7,546 nucleotides of DNA from Pseudomonadales bacterium (GTDB taxonomy: Bacteria; Pseudomonadota; Gammaproteobacteria; Pseudomonadales; IMCC2047), in NCBI GenBank assembly GCA_021736745.1, contig JAIPFG010000152.1, positions 1 through 7,546 of the forward strand. Direction: 5' to 3'. Of this stretch, positions 1 to 5,796 are shown in pieces; position 1 is the first letter of the stretch; each line of letters begins with the position of its first letter. The notes under the pieces are model-generated. The model saw only the letters and a program-made list of their open reading frames with translations. It searched no databases and was not told the origin of the DNA. The position numbers were made by a program, and so were the translations under genes.

Positions 1-45
1 AGTGTCTCCGAACATAGATCAGCGGGCAATTTTTCAAAAGCGGAT

Positions 46-1686
46 TTAACCGTATTTCGCTGATGATTGCGAGCGTTTTGCAGCGTTCACGCTCGCTGTA
101 AACTGGGTTAGTGTTTTTGATAGTGCAGTACGCTCCATGGCGATATCGATCAGTTGGAATTGGCCGCGCCGAGTGATCGCTTCGCTGAGCGCGGCTTTAA
201 GTTGTTCCCTTGTTGAAACGCGATATCCTCTACCTCCCAGCGAGTTGGCAATCTCCGCATAATTTAGCTCAATCAGATCATTAAACTTGGATTCACCCTG
301 AAACGCGCTAAGCATCCCCCAACTACTGTTGTTAAAGAGCAGAACAATGGGGTCCCAATCATATCGATTACAGTTAAGCAGTTCCCAGCCGGTCATCTGA
401 AACGCGCCATCGCCCACTAGGATGAGCGGTCGCTGCCCGGTCGCCGCTTGTGTCCCGATCCCCGCCGGGATACCGTAGCCCATCGTGGCATAATAGCCAG
501 GGGCGATAAGGCCGCCGTATTTCATATCGAGTGCAGTGAACAAGCAGTCGCCCATATCAGATGCAATTGGCATTTCGCCATGGTCTCGAAACAGGTCATT
601 AACCGCTGCCGCGATATCGGTGGGTGTTATTTTTTGGGTGTCAGCGGGTAAATTGCCGGGATACTCCCGTTCCAGCCTAAGCGCCTCTCTGCCATGGATG
701 CGGTGGCCCTTAAGCACAGAGACTAGAGCGCGCAGTGGAATATCTTTATAGGTGTGGTAACTCATTGAGACGCTGCCGTCGCAGGCCAAGATAGACTTCC
801 TCGTATTAATTTTGCTAACCGACACACCAAAATTGGTGTCTGACAGAATAACCCCCAGCATGATCAGCGCGTCTGAATTCTCCACCATTTCAGTAACCTT
901 CTGGTCTCCGGCCGCGCCAAGGTAAGTGCCGCAAAGGGGTGCATTGGTATTGGTGAGCAGCCCGGTTCCCATAAAAGTGGTCGCGACGGGTATGCCTAGG
1001 TTGATTGCCAGTTCAGCAACGTCCTGTTCCAAACCGAAACGGCGGATTTCGACGCCGACAAGTAACATGGGCGATTTTGCCTTCTCCAGAGAGGAGAGTA
1101 TCTCATCCACACAGGCGTTTAACGCATCCTGATCAACATTGAGTTCGGGGTGAATGAGAGGGACTTTGCCGCAGGGAGCATTCACGCTATCGCGAGGGAT
1201 CTCAATATACACCGGACGTGATTGTGAAACACAATTACTTAACACTCTGGCAATCTGTTCTGGGGCGTGTAAAGGGTCATCTAGAACGACTTGGTCGCAG
1301 GTAATTTCTTTAAACACTGCCAGTTGAGAATCGAGAGTTTTTGCCTGGTGATGCAATAATAGTCCGGCATTTCTTTCCCCTGCGCCTGGGCCTCCTGAAA
1401 TGACGATGACGGGTGACTTTTCAGCGTAGGCGGCGGCAATCGGGTTGATCATGTTGAGTGCGCCCGCACCATAGGTCACTGCGGCAATAGAAGGTTTACA
1501 ATGTAATCGTGACGCAGCATCCGCAGCAAAGCCCACGCCGGGTTCATGGCTAAGGGTATACAGCGGCAGTATTTCAGTTTCTTCAATTACCTTGAAAAAT
1601 GGTAATGCAAAATCGCCAGGGATGCCGAAAATTTCCTGAGCGCCATAATTTTTACAGGCTGTCAAAAGTGATTCTGCAAGTGTCAT
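46..1686 (-). CDS. ipdC: Indole-3-pyruvate / phenylpyruvate decarboxylase (ThDP-dependent)
   Basis: Thiamine-diphosphate enzyme that decarboxylates aromatic 2-oxo acids (indolepyruvate, phenylpyruvate) to aldehydes, a key step in the indole-3-pyruvate route to auxin; cytosolic. From memory the closest match is Azospirillum brasilense IpdC/PPDC, nearly collinear from the N-terminus (MTLAESLL against MKLAEALL). Seen in 546 residues: FGIPGDF with Asp25, the cofactor-activating Glu48 in SHEPGVG, Thr71, the His112-His113 pair in LLLHHQ, GDCLFT at 379-384, and the ThDP/Mg motif from GDG (425-427) to NN (452-453). Asp25, Thr71 and the His pair fall at the numbers I recall for the Azospirillum active site. 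The helix after NN reads SSWGML, so the glutamate that classical pyruvate decarboxylases carry there is replaced by leucine, as in Azospirillum. An in-frame TTG at 1701 would add five residues, but it overlaps the Shine-Dalgarno GAGGG; ATG at 1686 (or 1689) is better. The upstream neighbour is an amino acid symporter. Indole- versus phenylpyruvate preference cannot be read from sequence. Confidence 0.92.
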   Translation of the reverse strand: MTLAESLLTACKNYGAQEIFGIPGDFALPFFKVIEETEILPLYTLSHEPGVGFAADAASRLHCKPSIAAVTYGAGALNMINPIAAAYAEKSPVIVISGGPGAGERNAGLLLHHQAKTLDSQLAVFKEITCDQVVLDDPLHAPEQIARVLSNCVSQSRPVYIEIPRDSVNAPCGKVPLIHPELNVDQDALNACVDEILSSLEKAKSPMLLVGVEIRRFGLEQDVAELAINLGIPVATTFMGTGLLTNTNAPLCGTYLGAAGDQKVTEMVENSDALIMLGVILSDTNFGVSVSKINTRKSILACDGSVSMSYHTYKDIPLRALVSVLKGHRIHGREALRLEREYPGNLPADTQKITPTDIAAAVNDLFRDHGEMPIASDMGDCLFTALDMKYGGLIAPGYYATMGYGIPAGIGTQAATGQRPLILVGDGAFQMTGWELLNCNRYDWDPIVLLFNNSSWGMLSAFQGESKFNDLIELNYAEIANSLGGRGYRVSTREQLKAALSEAITRRGQFQLIDIAMERTALSKTLTQFTASVNAAKRSQSSAKYG

Positions 1687-1694
1687 CATTATTA

Positions 1695-1699
1695 CCCTC
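1695..1699 (-). promoter_or_regulatory. Ribosome binding site of ipdC
   Basis: On the minus strand GAGGG lies 5 nt before ATG 1689 and 8 nt before ATG 1686. It overlaps the in-frame TTG at 1701, so it argues against that start. The 8-nt spacing and similarity to the Azospirillum N-terminus favour 1686. Confidence 0.7.
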
Positions 1700-1709
1700 A
1701 AGTTGAGTC

Positions 1710-1757
1710 TTGCTAATATGACATTGTAATTTGCTAAGTGAGGAAATTTGTTGCTAA
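1710..1757. repeat. Three TTGCTAA direct repeats at 20-21 bp steps
   Basis: The 7-mer TTGCTAA (plus strand; TTAGCAA on the coding strand) occurs exactly at 1710-1716, 1731-1737 and 1751-1757. The steps of 21 and 20 bp place all three on one face of the helix, as expected for cooperative binding of a regulator. The second and third copies share further downstream bases (TGAGG, shifted by one). They lie directly before the ipdC ribosome binding site and surround a possible -10 element, TACAAT (1728-1723). No convincing -35 hexamer sits at the right distance, which suits an activator-dependent promoter. The exact matches are seen; the regulatory role is inferred. Confidence 0.6.
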
Positions 1758-1772
1758 TTTGAGGGTGTTTAG

Positions 1773-1838
1773 CCGGAATATGGAATATATTTTTAATATT
1801 TCCAATAATATGGAAAATTAATTACCAATTATATGGAA
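1773..1838. repeat. Three CCAATWATATGGAA-type boxes upstream of ipdC
   Basis: On the plus strand, CCAATAATATGGAA (1802-1815) and CCAATTATATGGAA (1825-1838) match at 13 of 14 bases and are offset by exactly 23 bp. A more diverged copy, CCGGAATATGGAA, is at 1773-1785. The two better copies contain the dyad CCA-N6-TGG. The first extends to TTTCCA-N6-TGGAAA (1799-1816), and the second is flanked by ATTACC/GGTAAT (1821-1826, 1839-1844). They lie just after the symporter stop codon, at a distance upstream of ipdC suited to operators or activator sites. I do not recognise the cognate regulator. Confidence 0.55.
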
Positions 1839-1865
1839 GGTAATGCGCATCGCTATCAGAAGGGC

Positions 1866-3230
1866 TTACAGGTTAAAGAGAAAGACGAAAAAAAGTGCAA
1901 TGGGAGCCAAATATCGGGTAGTCATCTGCCACAACCACGCATTGGCTGGATGTGTCAAACCAATTTGCTGAGACATGCTTTTGGCGCTTAGCGTCCAGCC
2001 GACGAATAGCGCGATCAATAGTGCATTAATGGGCAGCATCAGGTTAGAGACGACAAAATCAATAATAGAAAATAGGGTGCGGTCGTGAAATAGAGGAATG
2101 CCTGACAGGGGTTTAAAATCTTTCAGAATATTAAATGAAAAGACTGTGGTTAAACCCACCAGCCATACTCCGAAGCCGGTGAAGGCCGTCACCTTAAACC
2201 GCTTAAACCCCTTATATTCCGTTAGCCAGGAAACAAAGGGTTCAAGCATTGCCAGTGACGAAGTGAATGCCGCCAAAAACACCAATAAAAAAAAGAGAAT
2301 ACTCAGGAATGAGCCGCCAGGCATGTTGCCTAAGGCAATGGGCAGGGCGACAAACATGAGTCCAGGCCCTTCCGCAGGTTCTATTGACGCGGCGAAAAGT
2401 ATAGGAAAGATAGCCAGCCCGGCCAGTAATGCGGTTGAGGTGTCGACGAGACCAATGGTCCAGGCAGCCTTGGGAATGGAAATTGTCTCAGATAAATAGG
2501 AGCCATAGGTAAGTAGGGCACCGGTCCCGACGGAGATTGAAAATAACGCCTGTCCCAAGGCCATCAGCACACTCTCCCCTGATAACAAGGAAAAATCAGG
2601 GTAAAAAAGAAAGCGTAAACTGGCGTAGGCGTCCCCGACACTATTGGCATAGATGGCGAGAAAGACGAGCAGGCTGAAGAGGATGGGCATCATAATTTTC
2701 GTAACCAGCTCAATGCCCAAACGAATGCCTTTGCCAACAACCAAAATGACGCCTGCCAAATACAAGGTATGCAGAACAACTAAGGTTTCGGGTGTGGCGA
2801 GAAGACCCTGAAATAATTGGTTCGCTTCAACTCCGTTCATACCAATAAAGGTATTACTCAGGGCCTTGAACAGGTAGAAGAGAGACCAGCCAGCTATTAC
2901 GGAATAAAAGGTGGTGGCGAGCAAAGGTGCCAAAATACTAAACCAGCCAATCACTTGCCAAAAGGCGGGTTTGGATTCCTCTGCACAAATTAACCTTAAA
3001 GTAGAAACCGGATTGAGACTACCTCTTTTGCCGATGGCTAATTCAGCCATCACAAGCGGAATGCCAATCACTAGAATGAAGGCCAAGTAGAGCAAGACAA
3101 AAGCGCCGCCGCCATTTTCGCCAGCAATATAGGGGAAACGCCAAAGATTGCCCAGACCGACAGAGGCGCCGGTAATGGCCAGTAAAAAAGTTGTGCGTGA
3201 AGACCAAGACTCGCGGTTTTTAGAATTCAT
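1866..3230 (-). CDS. NSS-family sodium:amino acid symporter (11 TM, LeuT fold)
   Basis: Inner-membrane carrier of the neurotransmitter:sodium symporter family, which couples amino acid uptake to Na+. Seen in 454 residues: TM1 with the unwound G-A-S-V-G-L-G-N-L-W-R-F-P stretch (21-33), then ENGGGAF (38-44); TM6 with SVGTGALLTYGSY (233-245); TM7 with LVDTST (Asp263); TM8 with AFTSSLAMLEP (321-331), whose Thr323/Ser324 match the LeuT Na2-site Thr354/Ser355. About 11 hydrophobic segments are visible (roughly 13-33, 42-63, 90-120, 150-166, 171-195, 219-245, 255-280, 306-336, 346-370, 386-412, 435-453). That matches the Tyt1/MhsT type, which carries tyrosine, tryptophan and other hydrophobic amino acids, rather than 12-TM LeuT. 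An acidic residue in TM7 is typical of chloride-independent bacterial members. No clear Shine-Dalgarno precedes ATG 3230, but an in-frame stop lies shortly upstream. It starts 52 nt after the LLM gene and precedes ipdC, so aromatic amino acid import is a reasonable inference, not proven. Confidence 0.93.
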   Translation of the reverse strand: MNSKNRESWSSRTTFLLAITGASVGLGNLWRFPYIAGENGGGAFVLLYLAFILVIGIPLVMAELAIGKRGSLNPVSTLRLICAEESKPAFWQVIGWFSILAPLLATTFYSVIAGWSLFYLFKALSNTFIGMNGVEANQLFQGLLATPETLVVLHTLYLAGVILVVGKGIRLGIELVTKIMMPILFSLLVFLAIYANSVGDAYASLRFLFYPDFSLLSGESVLMALGQALFSISVGTGALLTYGSYLSETISIPKAAWTIGLVDTSTALLAGLAIFPILFAASIEPAEGPGLMFVALPIALGNMPGGSFLSILFFLLVFLAAFTSSLAMLEPFVSWLTEYKGFKRFKVTAFTGFGVWLVGLTTVFSFNILKDFKPLSGIPLFHDRTLFSIIDFVVSNLMLPINALLIALFVGWTLSAKSMSQQIGLTHPANAWLWQMTTRYLAPIALFFVFLFNL

Positions 3231-3282
3231 ATTGAGACTATCGGTCAGATGGCATTATTTTAATCAGAAAGATCAATAATAC

Positions 3283-4281
3283 CTAAGATTGAAAGTATGG
3301 AATTACCTGTTCCCCCATCAGCCTTATCGCTTCCTTCGGGTCTGGCCCGATTGGGCCGCCCAGATTAACCTGAGTGATACCTAAATCAGCCAATCGTTCT
3401 ATCTGTGTAATAACCTGTTTGGGTGTGCCTGCCAGGGCGAGTCGGCACATCTCGTCAGTCACGCTGTCTTGCGCTTGTTGGTAGTCACCCGCATCGATGA
3501 GTGCTTTTATCGGTGCAAAATCTTGGGCCGAGAGCCCCACTGTCTCCAGGGCCGATTCCTCCAGTCCCCAGCCGAAATAGGAAATCATTTTGCGAAGTGT
3601 ATCGGTAGGTGCAGCCGGGTTCGCTGAGAGTGACAACCAGGCACAACCGGAAATATCTACTTCGTTGGGGTCACGGTTAATGGCGATAGCACCCTTCGTA
3701 ATGGCCGGAACCATATAGGATGCCGATTCCGGAGGGGTAATCATGGGCAGACTGCCATCACCGATCTCACCACTTAAGGCAAGATATTCCGGTCCGAAGG
3801 AGCAAATATAGATAGGAATTTCGGTGCGAACCGGTTTAAATCGCAGATAACACTGGTCCGTCCAATGGAACTGAGTTCCCTGATAATTAACGACTTCACC
3901 ACGTAATAGTGCCCGGATGATTTCCGTTGCCTCGCGTGTGGCATTGATAGCGTTGCTGGCGTCAATTCCCGTCCACTCCACCATTTTATGGGTATGAAGA
4001 CCAAGGCCAAGTACCGCTCGGCCCTCGGATAGCTCATCAAGTGAGGCAATGTAGGTAGCAATTTCTGCCGGGTTAGTGGTAAAGGGATTGGTGCCTACAC
4101 TGCCAATTTTAATACGGGAGGTGCTGACGGCCGCAGCGCTTGTCAGTACCCAGGTGTTATGCATAAAGGTGTCATGCGGATACCAGACGTATTCGAAGCC
4201 GGCCTGCTCGGCGAGTACTGTCAGTGCCACGCGTTCTTTGATGGAGCCAAGGTAATCAATAAATCTGATGCCGAATTTCAT
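3283..4281 (-). CDS. LLM-class flavin/F420-dependent oxidoreductase, Mer-like
   Basis: Member of the bacterial luciferase-like superfamily, a TIM-barrel fold using reduced FMN or coenzyme F420; probably cytosolic. In 332 residues the pattern is MKFGIRF at the N-terminus, LAEQAGFEYVW (23-33), IKIGSVGTNPFTTNPAEIA (57-75), LDELSEGRAVLGLG (81-94), PIYICSFGP (156-164), and a C-terminal GITQVNLGGPIGPDPKEAIR (301-320). From memory this layout, especially the last block, closely resembles archaeal F420-dependent methylene-tetrahydromethanopterin reductase (Mer). That does not prove the reaction, because many bacterial LLM proteins carry that label by similarity only. Length is normal and there is no signal peptide. 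GGAG (4290-4287) lies 5 nt before ATG, a good ribosome binding site. It lies 52 nt ahead of the symporter and 110 nt after the nuclease gene, so it may be transcribed with the symporter. Substrate unknown; a role in aromatic metabolism is possible only by position. Confidence 0.87.
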   Translation of the reverse strand: MKFGIRFIDYLGSIKERVALTVLAEQAGFEYVWYPHDTFMHNTWVLTSAAAVSTSRIKIGSVGTNPFTTNPAEIATYIASLDELSEGRAVLGLGLHTHKMVEWTGIDASNAINATREATEIIRALLRGEVVNYQGTQFHWTDQCYLRFKPVRTEIPIYICSFGPEYLALSGEIGDGSLPMITPPESASYMVPAITKGAIAINRDPNEVDISGCAWLSLSANPAAPTDTLRKMISYFGWGLEESALETVGLSAQDFAPIKALIDAGDYQQAQDSVTDEMCRLALAGTPKQVITQIERLADLGITQVNLGGPIGPDPKEAIRLMGEQVIPYFQS

Positions 4282-4391
4282 AGGCGCTCCGCCTTAATCA
4301 ATGAAATGAATACCAGTCTACCTTTTCATACAGAAGTTTGCTTTTTGCAAGTTTAAATTTTTAGGTTAATAACCCTAATCCTGCTTTCTAT
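4282..4391 (-). promoter_or_regulatory. Intergenic region upstream of the LLM gene
   Basis: This 110-nt AT-rich gap separates the nuclease gene from the LLM gene and contains no gene. On the minus strand it holds an AU-rich stem, TTAGGGTT-ATT-AACCTAA, with a bulged G (4378-4361). It is followed by A-rich sequence rather than a T tract, so it is a poor intrinsic terminator. A small TTGC-AAAAA-GCAA dyad (4350-4338) and the LLM ribosome binding site complete it. A separate promoter is plausible, but I could not pick a convincing -35/-10 pair. Confidence 0.3.
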
Positions 4392-5795
4392 TTAAAAACA
4401 GATACTCTGCCCTTGTGCAGGAATCTCAGTAGGAATCCCTTTCTCTCGCCATAGTTTGTGAGAAAGTGCATCCTGTGCTTCAGGTTCCCCGTGAACCAGC
4501 AGGGTTCGTTGGCTACCGTTAAAATGAGAAAGCCAGTCAATGAGCTCGCTTTGACCAGCGTGTGCGGAAAACCCCCCCAAGGTTTCTATTTGCGCTTTCA
4601 CCACAAACTCGTCACCATACAGTTTGATATGCTTGACACCGTCCACCAGTATGCGCCCCAATGTCCCTCGTGCCTGAAAGCCAACAAACATCAGCGTATT
4701 ACGCTTATTCCAGATGCGATGTTTAAAGTGATGACGAATTCGGCCTCCGGTACACATACCACTGCCAGCAATAATGATAGCGCCCTTCTTAATGTTATTG
4801 ATCGACATCGAATCCTGCGGTGTGATGGACAAATGCAATCTCGGCAGGAAATTGCGTAGCAAAGACTCAGCACCGGAATTCAGTTTTTTGATCCCCTGGC
4901 AGTCCAGGGTTTTTAGCCAGCGGTCATACACTCTGGTCACGGCAATTGCCATTGGGCTGTCCAGAATCACTTCCCAGTTATCGAGCTCGCCTTCATTATG
5001 GAAACACCCTAAATGAAACAGAAGCTCCTGAGTGCGGCCAACGGCAAAGGCCGGAATAATAATGTTGCCGCCGCGATCCCAGGTGTCCCTTAGTATCCCG
5101 CGAAACTCATCGAGGGTTTCATCCATAGGCCGGTGGTCGCGATTGCCATAGGTGCTTTCCATTAACAGAACGTCAGCTTTTGAGAGGGTATCTGGGTCGT
5201 TCATTAAAACAGCATTCTGCTTGCCCAAATCGCCTGAAAAAACGAGAGTTTTTATTTGTTTTTTTTCCTCAAGTTTAATTTCAACAATGGCAGAGCCAAG
5301 AATATGGCCTGCATCATGAAAGCAAAGTGTGGCTTGGTCAGCAATGTTAAAGGGTGTTTTATAGGGCTGAGGTTGACAGAGTGTCAATACTTTAAATACA
5401 TCCTTCTTGAGATATTCGGGTTTAAGCGCCTTCAGTCCTTTGCGTGCGCGGCGAAGGTTATGTCGATCAAGATCGCGTTGGTAGAGGCCAACGGAATCCT
5501 TCAGCATGATATCCAGTAGATCGGCAGTGGCTTCAGTACAATAAATAGGCCCCAGGAACCCCTCATGGACAAGTTTGGGTAATAAGCCTGAATGGTCAAG
5601 GTGAGCATGAGAAAGTATCACGGCGTCTATCTGTGCCGGGTCAAATTCGAATTGTTCTTTGTTAATCCGCTCGACCGCGTCTCCTCCCTGATGCATACCG
5701 CAGTCAAGAATAATCCGGCCCAGAGCCGGGGACTCCAGCAAGTAGCACGATCCGGTAACTTCCTGAGCGGCACCCAAAAATTTTAAAGTGGCCAT
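4392..5795 (-). CDS. Metallo-beta-lactamase / beta-CASP ribonuclease (CPSF73/YSH1-like)
   Basis: Zinc-dependent RNA-processing nuclease of the beta-CASP group, cytosolic, related to bacterial TTHA0252-type RNases and eukaryotic/archaeal CPSF73. All signature motifs are visible in 467 residues: Asp31 in ILDCG; HAHLDH (63-68); His164 in GHILGS; Asp189 in FSGDLG; motif A Glu213 in LLMESTYGNRDH; PAFAVGRTQELL (248-259); motif B His412 in GFSAHAGQSEL; motif C His435 in LVHGEPE. The order is N-terminal MBL fold, inserted beta-CASP domain (about 250-375), then the RMMBL C-terminal part (about 380-440). No catalytic residue is missing and the length is normal. It starts one base after the symporter stop codon, with AGGAG (5810-5806) inside that gene's last codons, so the two are co-transcribed and probably translationally coupled. 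No transport-related role for this nuclease is known to me, so the pairing may be incidental. Endo- versus exonuclease activity and RNA targets cannot be told from sequence. Confidence 0.93.
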   Translation of the reverse strand: MATLKFLGAAQEVTGSCYLLESPALGRIILDCGMHQGGDAVERINKEQFEFDPAQIDAVILSHAHLDHSGLLPKLVHEGFLGPIYCTEATADLLDIMLKDSVGLYQRDLDRHNLRRARKGLKALKPEYLKKDVFKVLTLCQPQPYKTPFNIADQATLCFHDAGHILGSAIVEIKLEEKKQIKTLVFSGDLGKQNAVLMNDPDTLSKADVLLMESTYGNRDHRPMDETLDEFRGILRDTWDRGGNIIIPAFAVGRTQELLFHLGCFHNEGELDNWEVILDSPMAIAVTRVYDRWLKTLDCQGIKKLNSGAESLLRNFLPRLHLSITPQDSMSINNIKKGAIIIAGSGMCTGGRIRHHFKHRIWNKRNTLMFVGFQARGTLGRILVDGVKHIKLYGDEFVVKAQIETLGGFSAHAGQSELIDWLSHFNGSQRTLLVHGEPEAQDALSHKLWREKGIPTEIPAQGQSICF

Positions 5796-5796
5796 A

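Larger units (their letters stand above)
1687..1865 (-). promoter_or_regulatory. ipdC promoter/leader region
   Basis: The 179-nt AT-rich gap between the symporter stop and the ipdC start holds no recognisable gene. Its contents are two families of short repeats, described separately, and a candidate -10 TACAAT at 1728-1723. A weak hairpin, ATTACC/GGTAAT, followed on the minus strand by TAATTTT (about 1844-1815), might slightly attenuate read-through from the symporter gene; it is too weak to call a terminator. Overall the architecture suggests that ipdC has its own regulated promoter even if it also receives upstream transcription. Confidence 0.5.

Noticed and set aside
1..15. Minus-strand ATG at 15-13 (MFGDT...) as the start of the next gene after ipdC.
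   Set aside because: Five codons only and no Shine-Dalgarno before it.
1..49. A possible 3' end of a plus-strand gene: from base 2 the frame reads VSPNIDQRAIFQKRI and stops at 47-49, overlapping the ipdC stop by three bases; frame 1 is also open to 63.
   Set aside because: Only 15-20 codons are visible, with no recognisable motif; short open frames are expected by chance. Sequence to the left would decide.
1799..1816. TTTCCA-N6-TGGAAA considered as a TyrR box, because TyrR controls ipdC in Enterobacter.
   Set aside because: The spacing matches TGTAAA-N6-TTTACA but the half-sites do not, so calling TyrR would be unsupported.
2098..2499. 133-codon plus-strand frame opposite the NSS symporter.
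   Set aside because: It is antisense to strongly conserved TM segments, has low-complexity composition without a motif, and is a shadow of the real gene.
3254..3280. ATTATT/AATAAT inverted repeat between the LLM and symporter genes, considered as a terminator.
   Set aside because: Only six A/T pairs with a 15-base loop; chance level in AT-rich sequence.
4338..4378. Two small dyads (TTGC-N5-GCAA and TTAGGTT-AAT-AACC-C-TAA) considered as a terminator after the beta-CASP gene.
   Set aside because: The stems are short and AT-rich and no T tract follows on the minus strand.
4458..4859. 133-codon plus-strand frame opposite the beta-CASP gene.
   Set aside because: Antisense shadow of the conserved catalytic C-terminal region; no family resemblance.
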